DNA from: Riemerella anatipestifer_F
GTDB taxonomy: Bacteria; Bacteroidota; Bacteroidia; Flavobacteriales; Weeksellaceae
Assembly (NCBI RefSeq): GCF_037861325.1
Contig: NZ_JAFELW010000002.1
Length of the DNA: 64,000 bases
Direction: 5' to 3' (one strand)
Each line of letters opens with the position of its first letter. Positions within the stretch are counted from its first letter, which is position 1. Shown here one piece after another: positions 57,978 to 64,000 of the stretch. The position numbers and the translations under genes are program-made. Under the pieces are notes generated by a model, which was not told the origin of the DNA, searched no databases, and saw only the letters and a program-made list of their open reading frames with translations.

Positions 57978-60497
57978 CTATTTTTTCTTAGTTACGGTTT
58001 TCTTTTTAGTTATTTTTTTCTCTGCAAAGGCATTTTTATCCTGTGCTACAATCCATTTTTTAATCTCTTCCAAAGGTACTTCTTTCAATTCTTCAGCAGT
58101 GTATTTCTCATCTCCATTTTTAGGAATCCTGAAATTAGTTTTATTAAATTTGATAAACGGTCCCCACCTTCCATTCTCTATAGAAATACCTTCTTTTTCC
58201 CATTGTTTAATGTAACGGTTAGCTTCTTTCTCTAACTTAGCTTCTATGAGTTCCACAATATCATCTTGACTAAGATTTTCAAAATCATACTTCTTAGGCA
58301 CATTTACGAAAATATTTTTATACTTCAAGAAAGGTCCAAAACGCCCTGTCCCTTTAGTTACTGGCTCTCCTTTAAATGTTGTTATAGGAGCATCTGCTTT
58401 TTGTTTTTCTCTAATCAGCTCTTCAGCTCTTTTTTGATTTACAGTTAAGGGGTCTTCCTCTTTGGGAATACTAATGTAAGTTTCGCCCCACTTCACATAA
58501 GGTCCAAAACGACCTACCCCCACCGAAACAGTCTTGCCGTCTACTTTTTCTAAATCAAAAGGGACTTTAAACAAGTCTAAGGCTTCTTCTAATGTGATGG
58601 TATTGATATTCTGGTGGGACAATAACGAAGAGTAAATGGGATTATCATCATCACTATCTCCTAGCTGAGCCATAGCTCCATATCTACCAATTCTCACTAA
58701 AACCGTCTTTCCCGTTTTAGGGTCTTCCCCTAAAATTCTCTCTCCATTCGCTCTATCTGCATTTTCCTCTACATCTTCTATTTTATCATGGAATTTTTCA
58801 TAAAACCCTGAAAGCACCTCCTTCCATTTTTCATCACCGTTCGCAATGTCATCAAAATCTTGTTCCACCTTAGCCGTAAAACCGTAATCTAAAACTTCTG
58901 CAAAATTTTCGGTTAAGAAATCATTAACTACAATACCTATATCCGTAGGTACAAATTTATTTTTATCTCCACCGTAATTTTCGGTTAAAACCTTTCTATC
59001 TATCTTATTTGAAGTGAGGTTAAGTTTAATAACTTCCCTTTCCTGCGGAGCAATCTCTTTTTTATCTACATACTCTCTATTTTGTATGGTTTGTATGGTT
59101 GGAGCGTAAGTAGAAGGCCTACCAATACCCAATTCTTCAAGTTTCTTCACAAGCCCTGCCTCTGTATATCGTGCAGGTGGGCGAGTGAATTTCTGAACGG
59201 AAATGATATTTTGATAAGTTAAACTCTCCCCAACACTTACCTTTGGTAAAGTTTTTTCGGTATCTTCTGCATCTTCTTCCTCCGATTTTAATATACCATA
59301 AACCTTTAAAAAACCATCGAATACAATAACCTCCCCCTGAGCTTCAAAATTATACGGCAACTTTGGATTACCTATCTCAACAACGGTTTTTTCTATTTGA
59401 GCATTTGCCATTTGGCTAGCCAGCGTTCTCTTATAGATGAGCTGATAAAGCCTATTAAGTTGAGTATCTCCCGCAACTGTTTTTAGTTTGAAATCCGTAG
59501 GACGAATAGCCTCGTGAGCTTCCTGTGCAGAAGATGATTTAGTAGTATAGTTTCTCGGTTCAGAGTATTCCTGCCCAAATTCTTTGATAATTTGTTCTTT
59601 GGCTCCCTCTATAGCCTCTTGAGATAAATTAACCGAGTCGGTTCTCATATAGGTAATATATCCTTCCTCATATAATCGCTGAGCGACCCTCATCGTAGTA
59701 GTAACCCCATAACCTAGACGATTACTTGCTTCTTGTTGTAAAGTTGAAGTCGTAAAAGGTGCAGAAGCGGTTCTTTTACCTGGCTTTTTTTCTATATTAA
59801 GGACTTTAAACGCTGTATTTTTCGCTAATGTTAAAAACTCTTTCGCCTCTGCCTCTTCAAAAAAGCTTTTTTTCAACTGAGCTGATATTTCTTGATTATC
59901 AGCGTTCAAAAATTTCCCTTCTGTTTTATAATAGGAATTAGGAACAAAGTCTTGTATTTCCTTTTCTTTTTCGACAATAAGTCTAACCGCAACCGACTGA
60001 ACTCTACCTGCTGAAAGCCCCGTTTTTACTTTCTTCCAAAGCACGGGAGACATTTCAAAACCTACTATCCTATCCAAAACACGCCTAGCTTGTTGAGCAT
60101 TCACTAAGTTTTTATCTATATTTCTAGGATTTTCTATAGCTTTTAGAATTGCATTTTTAGTAATTTCGTGGAATACAATTCTTTTTATTTTTTCATCCTT
60201 TAACTTAAGTTCTTGAGCCAAATGCCAAGCAATGGCTTCCCCCTCTCGATCCTCATCAGATGCTAGCCATACCATATCCGCTTTCTTCGCTGCTGCTTTT
60301 AAATCCGATACCAACTTCTTTTTGTCCGTAGACACCTCATATTCTGGAGTAAAAGTATTAAGATTAATCCCCATTCCTTTTTTAGGCAAATCCCTAATAT
60401 GTCCAAAACTAGACAATACTTCAAAATCTTTACCTAAATATTTTTGGATAGTTTTCGCCTTTGCAGGAGACTCTACGATGACTAAGTTTTTGGGCAT
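57978..60497 (-). CDS. topA: DNA topoisomerase I
   Basis: Type IA topoisomerase that relaxes negative supercoils. 839 residues. TOPRIM domain with NLVIVESPAKAKTIQKYLGK at the start and WLASDEDREGEAIAWHL near 76-92; active-site tyrosine in EGYITYMRTDSVNLSQEA near 285. The C-terminal region has repeated zinc-less ribbon modules (FGPYVKWG; FGPFLKYKNIF; WGPFIKFNKTNFRIP) and ends in a basic tail (ITKKKTVTKKK). Complete. Confidence 0.98.
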   Translation of the reverse strand: MPKNLVIVESPAKAKTIQKYLGKDFEVLSSFGHIRDLPKKGMGINLNTFTPEYEVSTDKKKLVSDLKAAAKKADMVWLASDEDREGEAIAWHLAQELKLKDEKIKRIVFHEITKNAILKAIENPRNIDKNLVNAQQARRVLDRIVGFEMSPVLWKKVKTGLSAGRVQSVAVRLIVEKEKEIQDFVPNSYYKTEGKFLNADNQEISAQLKKSFFEEAEAKEFLTLAKNTAFKVLNIEKKPGKRTASAPFTTSTLQQEASNRLGYGVTTTMRVAQRLYEEGYITYMRTDSVNLSQEAIEGAKEQIIKEFGQEYSEPRNYTTKSSSAQEAHEAIRPTDFKLKTVAGDTQLNRLYQLIYKRTLASQMANAQIEKTVVEIGNPKLPYNFEAQGEVIVFDGFLKVYGILKSEEEDAEDTEKTLPKVSVGESLTYQNIISVQKFTRPPARYTEAGLVKKLEELGIGRPSTYAPTIQTIQNREYVDKKEIAPQEREVIKLNLTSNKIDRKVLTENYGGDKNKFVPTDIGIVVNDFLTENFAEVLDYGFTAKVEQDFDDIANGDEKWKEVLSGFYEKFHDKIEDVEENADRANGERILGEDPKTGKTVLVRIGRYGAMAQLGDSDDDNPIYSSLLSHQNINTITLEEALDLFKVPFDLEKVDGKTVSVGVGRFGPYVKWGETYISIPKEEDPLTVNQKRAEELIREKQKADAPITTFKGEPVTKGTGRFGPFLKYKNIFVNVPKKYDFENLSQDDIVELIEAKLEKEANRYIKQWEKEGISIENGRWGPFIKFNKTNFRIPKNGDEKYTAEELKEVPLEEIKKWIVAQDKNAFAEKKITKKKTVTKKK

Positions 60498-60514
60498 GTG
60501 TTTTTTATTTTTTG

Positions 60515-60522
60515 CAAAAGTA
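60515..60522 (-). promoter_or_regulatory. -7 element for topA
   Basis: Minus-strand TACTTTTG (TAnnTTTG), 17 bp before the topA start. Confidence 0.5.
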
Positions 60523-60590
60523 TAAACTTTTTAACAAATGACTATTTATTATCTTATTTAATTACTTGAAAGAATTTCTTTTTTTGATAT

Positions 60591-60628
60591 AAAAAAAAGA
60601 GGTAGTTCTCTATTTTAGAACAACCTCT
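60591..60628 (-). terminator. Terminator of the GlsB-like gene
   Basis: A 12-position stem with one mismatch (AGAGGTAGTTCT / AGAACAACCTCT), then eight T on the minus strand. Confidence 0.75.
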
Positions 60629-60683
60629 CTATAATTAAATTAATCAGAAATGCCAGTATATAACCGTATTCAAATTAATGTTT

Positions 60684-60938
60684 CTACTTTTTTGCGATTA
60701 CTTTTGAATAAAGTACCAGTAAAATTAACGCTCCTCCTACCGCTACAAAGAAACTTTTGAGATTAAAGCCTGTAACATCTATGTTAAACAACATAGAGCC
60801 CAACCAGCCTCCTACCATACTTCCCAAAATACCTATAACAATAGTTACTAACCATCCTCCAGGATCCTTCCCAGGATGAATAGCTTTAGCAATAGCACCT
60901 GCAATAAGACCAAATAATAGCCAAGATAAAATTCCCAT
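60684..60938 (-). CDS. GlsB/YeaQ/YmgE family stress-response membrane protein
   Basis: An 84-residue membrane protein with three helices: MGILSWLLFGLIAGAIAKAI, then GGWLVTIVIGILGSMVGGWL, then FFVAVGGALILLVLYSKVIA. The HPGKDPGGW loop is the family signature. Members are induced by general stress and glutamate or acid; the exact function is unknown. Monocistronic, with its own terminator. Confidence 0.92.
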   Translation of the reverse strand: MGILSWLLFGLIAGAIAKAIHPGKDPGGWLVTIVIGILGSMVGGWLGSMLFNIDVTGFNLKSFFVAVGGALILLVLYSKVIAKK

Positions 60939-60978
60939 AATTTAATAGTTTTAAGATTTAGTATTTATTTTCTGAGTA

Positions 60979-61935
60979 TCAACTCTTTTTCTTGAAGAAA
61001 GAGTCAACAAACTCCGTGCCATTAAATAACTGCAAGTCTTCCATCTTCTCTCCTACCCCTATATATTTTACAGGAACTTGAAATTGATCAGAAATACCAA
61101 TAACCACACCTCCTTTTGCCGTACCATCTAATTTTGTAACCGCAAGAGCATTAACTTCTGTTGCAGCAGTAAATTGCTTAGCTTGTTCAAATGCATTTTG
61201 CCCTGTAGAACCGTCTAATACCAATAAAACCTCATGTGGAGCATCAGGAATTACTTTCTGCATTACTCTTTTTATCTTAGATAGCTCATTCATTAGGTTT
61301 ACTTTATTATGAAGCCTTCCGGCTGTATCTATAAGTACCACATCAGCATTTTGAGCTACTGCAGATTGCACTGTATCAAAGGCAACAGAAGCGGGGTCAG
61401 AGCCCATATTTTGCTTTACAATAGGCACCCCCACTCTCTCACTCCATATTACCAACTGGTCCACCGCCGCCGCTCTAAAAGTATCTGCAGCTCCCAACAC
61501 CACTTTTTTACCCTGTGTTTTAAACTGATGTGCTAGTTTACCTATTGTAGTTGTTTTACCTACTCCATTAACTCCCACCACCATTATTACATAAGGTTTT
61601 TTAGCCTCATCTATATTACCCGTATCAGCATGAGGATTTTCTAAAAGCAATGCTGTAATTTCTTCTTTAAGAAGCTTATGTAGTTCATCTACACCAACAT
61701 ACTTATCCCTAGCAACTCTATCTTCAATTCGTTCGATAATCTTGATAGTTGTCTGAGCCCCTACATCTGATGCAATAAGAACCTCTTCCAAATCATCTAA
61801 AACTTCATCATCTACCTTACTTTTCCCTATGACTGCTTTGGATATTTTTTCAAAAAAGCCTTGACTTGACTTTTCTAACCCTCTATCTAAAGTTTCCTTC
61901 TCTTCTTTTTTGAATATTTTTTTAAACCAACTCAT
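60979..61935 (-). CDS. ftsY: signal recognition particle receptor FtsY
   Basis: SRP receptor GTPase that brings ribosome-nascent chains to the membrane. 318 residues; a short basic N-terminal helix (MSWFKKIFKKEEKE) replaces the long acidic A domain. The NG core has VVGVNGVGKTTTIGKLAHQF (G1 near 117), GAADTFRAAAVDQL, VLIDTAGRLHNKVNLMNEL (G3), TKLDGTAKGG (G4) and YIGVGEKMEDLQLFN. Complete. A -7 element precedes it, and it follows the DUF4295-rpmG-rpmB group. Confidence 0.97.
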   Translation of the reverse strand: MSWFKKIFKKEEKETLDRGLEKSSQGFFEKISKAVIGKSKVDDEVLDDLEEVLIASDVGAQTTIKIIERIEDRVARDKYVGVDELHKLLKEEITALLLENPHADTGNIDEAKKPYVIMVVGVNGVGKTTTIGKLAHQFKTQGKKVVLGAADTFRAAAVDQLVIWSERVGVPIVKQNMGSDPASVAFDTVQSAVAQNADVVLIDTAGRLHNKVNLMNELSKIKRVMQKVIPDAPHEVLLVLDGSTGQNAFEQAKQFTAATEVNALAVTKLDGTAKGGVVIGISDQFQVPVKYIGVGEKMEDLQLFNGTEFVDSFFKKKS

Positions 61936-61961
61936 ATATTTTTGTGTACGATTAACAGAAA

Positions 61962-61969
61962 CAAATATA
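61962..61969 (-). promoter_or_regulatory. -7 element for ftsY
   Basis: Minus-strand TATATTTG (TAnnTTTG), 26 bp before the ftsY start. Confidence 0.5.
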
Positions 61970-61970
61970 T

Positions 61971-62002
61971 AAAAAAACTACCCAAATAAATTATTTGGAT
62001 AG
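61971..62002 (-). terminator. Terminator of the rpmB-rpmG-DUF4295 operon
   Basis: A 12-bp stem with one G-T pair (CTACCCAAATAA / TTATTTGGATAG), then seven T on the minus strand. It lies just before the ftsY promoter. Confidence 0.8.
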
Positions 62003-62035
62003 CTTTTATATTTCTTATACTAGAACGAGTAATAC

Positions 62036-62185
62036 TTATTTTTTTAAATAAGCATCTACATCATCTGCATTCATTACTTTCTCTTCGAAAACATAAGCCC
62101 CAGTTTTAGGAGACTTTACCATTTTCACTACTTTTGTCATCTTCTTAGAAGATGTTTGTAGGGTTGCTACTACTTTTTTTGCCAT
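62036..62185 (-). CDS. DUF4295 small protein of the ribosomal cluster
   Basis: A 49-residue basic protein, MAKKVVATLQTSSKKMTKVV then KMVKSPKTGAYVFEEKVMNA and DDVDAYLKK. DUF4295 proteins are a Bacteroidota family regularly encoded behind rpmG (L33) and before ftsY, as here. The size, charge and position suggest a ribosome-associated protein; this is an inference. It lies 22 bp downstream of rpmG. Confidence 0.9.
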   Translation of the reverse strand: MAKKVVATLQTSSKKMTKVVKMVKSPKTGAYVFEEKVMNADDVDAYLKK

Positions 62186-62207
62186 TGTAAAATATCTTTA
62201 AAGATGA

Positions 62208-62390
62208 TTACTTGATTTCTTTATGAAGTGTATACTTTTTAAGAACAGGATTATACTTTTTAAGCTCTAATCTTTCCGTTGTATTCTTCTTATTCTTAGT
62301 CGTGATGTATCTGCTCATTCCAGCAACACCACTTTCTTTATGCTCTGTACATTCCAAAATCACTTGGACTCTATTCCCTTTTTTTGCCAT
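62208..62390 (-). CDS. rpmG: 50S ribosomal protein L33
   Basis: A 60-residue large-subunit protein: MAKKGNRVQVILECTEHKES at the start, then SRYITTKNKKNTTERLELKK and YNPVLKKYTLHKEIK, a standard L33. The paired cysteines of zinc-binding L33 are absent (only C14 in ILECTEH), so it is the zinc-free type. It lies 10 bp behind rpmB. Confidence 0.97.
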   Translation of the reverse strand: MAKKGNRVQVILECTEHKESGVAGMSRYITTKNKKNTTERLELKKYNPVLKKYTLHKEIK

Positions 62391-62400
62391 GATTTCTTAA

Positions 62401-62637
62401 TTATTTGATAAATCCGTTACGAGTTGCTCTTTCTACAGCCTCCTCAATTCCAATCTTGTTAATTACTCTCAATCCGTGAGCAGAAACTTTAAGTGTAATA
62501 TGTTTCTCTTGCTCAGGAAGGTAAAACTTCTTCTCTAATAAGTTAATCTCAAAACGACGCTTCGTTTTGTTATTAGCGTGAGAAACATGGTTTCCTACCA
62601 TTGCACGCTTTCCTGTTATTTGGCAAATTCTTGACAT
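62401..62637 (-). CDS. rpmB: 50S ribosomal protein L28
   Basis: A 78-residue L28 from the ATG at 62637: MSRICQITGKRAMVGNHVSH then ANNKTKRRFEINLLEKKFYL. The frame stays open 14 codons further, but those residues are not L28-like and the family starts at MSR. The C-terminus LKVSAHGLRVINKIG is typical. First gene of the rpmB-rpmG-DUF4295 operon. Confidence 0.97.
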   Translation of the reverse strand: MSRICQITGKRAMVGNHVSHANNKTKRRFEINLLEKKFYLPEQEKHITLKVSAHGLRVINKIGIEEAVERATRNGFIK

Positions 62638-62861
62638 ATCTCGATGTTCTTTTTTACTACTAAATATTTGAGAGTGCAAAATAAAGAAGTTTTTTTGACA
62701 TAGCCAAATATTTTTCTAAATTAATTCTCAAAACCAGCACTTTCATTAAATTTTACTCATCATCTGTTTTTTTTGGCACGAAAAATGCTATATTAAACAC
62801 ACATTCTAAACCAAAGTTTTCAGTAAGTTTAGTACAACAAAATGATATTATACACACTAAT

Positions 62862-62896
62862 AACCTTCAGATAGCATATTCCGAAGGTTTTTTATT
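62862..62896. terminator. Stem-loop after the S9 peptidase gene
   Basis: ACCTTC (62864-62869) pairs with GAAGGT (62882-62887), with TTTTTTATT behind it on the plus strand. On the minus strand, where the peptidase gene ends, the T tract is weak, so it may be only a partial terminator. The rest of 62638-62908 shows no gene. Confidence 0.45.
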
Positions 62897-62908
62897 ATTT
62901 ATCTATAT

Positions 62909-64000
62909 TTATTTACTCAGTTTTTCTAACTTCATTAAAAAAGCATACTCTAAAGCATCTTCCTTTAGTGATTCAAATCGACCACTAGCCCCTCCGTGTC
63001 CTGAAGAAAAATCAGTTTTAAAAACCAAAAAATTTTGATCTTTTTTCATATCTCGTAGCTTTGCTACCCATTTTGCTGGTTCCCAATACTGCACTTGACT
63101 ATCGTGGTATCCTGTAGTTACTAGTAAATGAGGATAACTTTGAGCCTTGATATTATCATATGGAGAGTAGGACTTCATATAATGATAATACTGCTCTTCT
63201 TTAGGATTTCCCCATTCGTCAAACTCACCTGTTGTTAGAGGTATGTCTTCGTCTAGCATTGTGGTAACCACATCTACAAATGGAACTTGTGCAACCGCTC
63301 CATTAAAAAGGCTAGGTTCTTCGTTAATAACAGCCCCTACTAATAATCCTCCTGCACTACCTCCCATAGCGTAAAGATGTTTTGAAGAAGTATAGTTTTT
63401 CTCAATTAAAAATTTGGCACAGTCTATAAAATCATAAAAGGTATTTTTTTTGTGAAGCAACTTTCCTTTTTCGTACCATTCTCTACCCAAATATTCTCCT
63501 CCTCTAATGTGTGCAATAGCAAACACAAAACCTCTATCTAGTAACGACAATCTCCCTCTAGAAAATGAAGCATCTATGGTATGACCATAACTTCCATAAC
63601 CATAAAGTAATAATGGTGTATCCTGAGAAAGCACCGTATCTTTTCTATAAACTAAAGATATAGGTATTTTAGTAACACCATCTCTTGAAGACGCCCACAA
63701 CCTCTCCGAAGTATAGTTCTCTTTTGAAAATTTACCACCCAAAACCTCTTGCTCTTTAAGAAGTATTTGGGTTTGACTATTCATATCGAATTCAAAAGTG
63801 GCAGATGGCTGAACAAGAGATGAATATCCATATCTTAATTTTGTAGAATTGAAGTCCAAATTCAACCCAATATAAGCTGTATAAGTTTCCTCTTGAAACG
63901 GAAGATAGTATTGCTCACCCGTCTCCCAATGCCTGATGCTAATTTGAAGCAAACCTTCTCTACGCTCTTCCACCACGAGGTAATCTTTAAAAATTTCAAA
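62909..64000 (-). CDS. oligopeptidase B-like S9 serine peptidase, 5' part outside window
   Basis: C-terminal part (363 residues) of a prolyl-oligopeptidase family enzyme; the frame runs off the right edge (FEIFKDYLVVEERREGLLQI), so the apparent GTG start at 63976 is not real. It has the end of the propeller and the alpha/beta-hydrolase domain: nucleophile Ser in YAMGGSAGGLLVGAVINE, the Asp region near VTTGYHDSQVQYWEPAKWVA, and His in FSSGHGGASGRFESLKEDAL. The pattern GxSxGG and YGSYGHTIDASFSRGRLSLL fits oligopeptidase B (PtrB), which cuts short peptides after basic residues; specificity is inferred. Confidence 0.9.
   Translation of the reverse strand, partial: FEIFKDYLVVEERREGLLQISIRHWETGEQYYLPFQEETYTAYIGLNLDFNSTKLRYGYSSLVQPSATFEFDMNSQTQILLKEQEVLGGKFSKENYTSERLWASSRDGVTKIPISLVYRKDTVLSQDTPLLLYGYGSYGHTIDASFSRGRLSLLDRGFVFAIAHIRGGEYLGREWYEKGKLLHKKNTFYDFIDCAKFLIEKNYTSSKHLYAMGGSAGGLLVGAVINEEPSLFNGAVAQVPFVDVVTTMLDEDIPLTTGEFDEWGNPKEEQYYHYMKSYSPYDNIKAQSYPHLLVTTGYHDSQVQYWEPAKWVAKLRDMKKDQNFLVFKTDFSSGHGGASGRFESLKEDALEYAFLMKLEKLSK

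Noticed and set aside
63976..63976. GTG start of the S9 peptidase at 63976
   Set aside because: The frame is open to the window edge with family-like residues upstream, so the gene is only cut by the window.

Overview
The window is an AT-rich chromosomal segment of a Flavobacteriia bacterium. The gene families (GLPGLI, DUF4295, DUF4296, FadL/OmpP1, Ctc-type L25 and a Wza/Wzc capsule locus) and the Bacteroidota -7 promoter element TAnnTTTG in front of many genes point to Weeksellaceae. Riemerella or a close relative of Chryseobacterium is my best guess from gene content; the species is inferred, not shown.

Region 1 (1-19.2 kb) is ordinary core chromosome: a LysE-type exporter (cut by the window edge), trpS, a YjjG-type nucleotidase, an ECF-like sigma factor with a tiny gene behind it, a GLPGLI protein, comM-like yifB, manC, a SprT-like protein, rplY, prs, a GDSL lipoprotein with a FadL porin, a DinB protein, a Crp-type regulator, uvrB, a Cj0069-family protein, a nitrilase-family amidase, a small secreted protein, rseP and tRNA-Asn(GTT).

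Region 2 (about 19.2-38.7 kb) is an integrated element in the 3' end of tRNA-Asn. It is bounded by imperfect direct repeats of about 153 bp (19192-19344 and 38520-38673) and starts with a tyrosine recombinase facing inward. Next come an SF2 helicase-like protein, a 398-bp non-coding stretch with a perfect 18-bp inverted repeat and a possible multi-branched RNA, and a Sak4-like ATPase with a DUF3871 protein. I see no relaxase, conjugation or virion genes, so it would need outside help to move. Its cargo is a four-gene minus-strand operon (34351 to 25763): a COG1112-type SF1 helicase with a C-terminal phospholipase-D nuclease (type II Mokosh-like), an OLD ATPase-TOPRIM nuclease (GajA-like), a UvrD-type helicase (GajB-like), and an undescribed protein that overlaps gajB by ATGA. 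This looks like a Gabija core with a nuclease-helicase in front and a new accessory gene behind, and it is the main candidate for an undescribed system. The right arm carries an XRE regulator with a TTG start and a palindromic operator, plus small membrane and lipoprotein genes.

Region 3 (38.7-64 kb) returns to core chromosome. A compact S-box-like SAM riboswitch and a short leader ORF precede an NhaC/MetT-type transporter. Then come ftsH-rsfS, birA, an LptF/G permease, a GC-rich structured repeat, tgt-DUF4296-glycosyltransferase, DUF2809-mutS, and a capsule/exopolysaccharide operon (glycosyltransferase, Wzy-like EpsG, WecA-like, Wza, Wzc). An arginase-fold protein with a degenerate metal site lies next to topA. 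A GlsB membrane protein, ftsY, the DUF4295-rpmG-rpmB translation cluster and the 3' part of an oligopeptidase B-like S9 peptidase follow.
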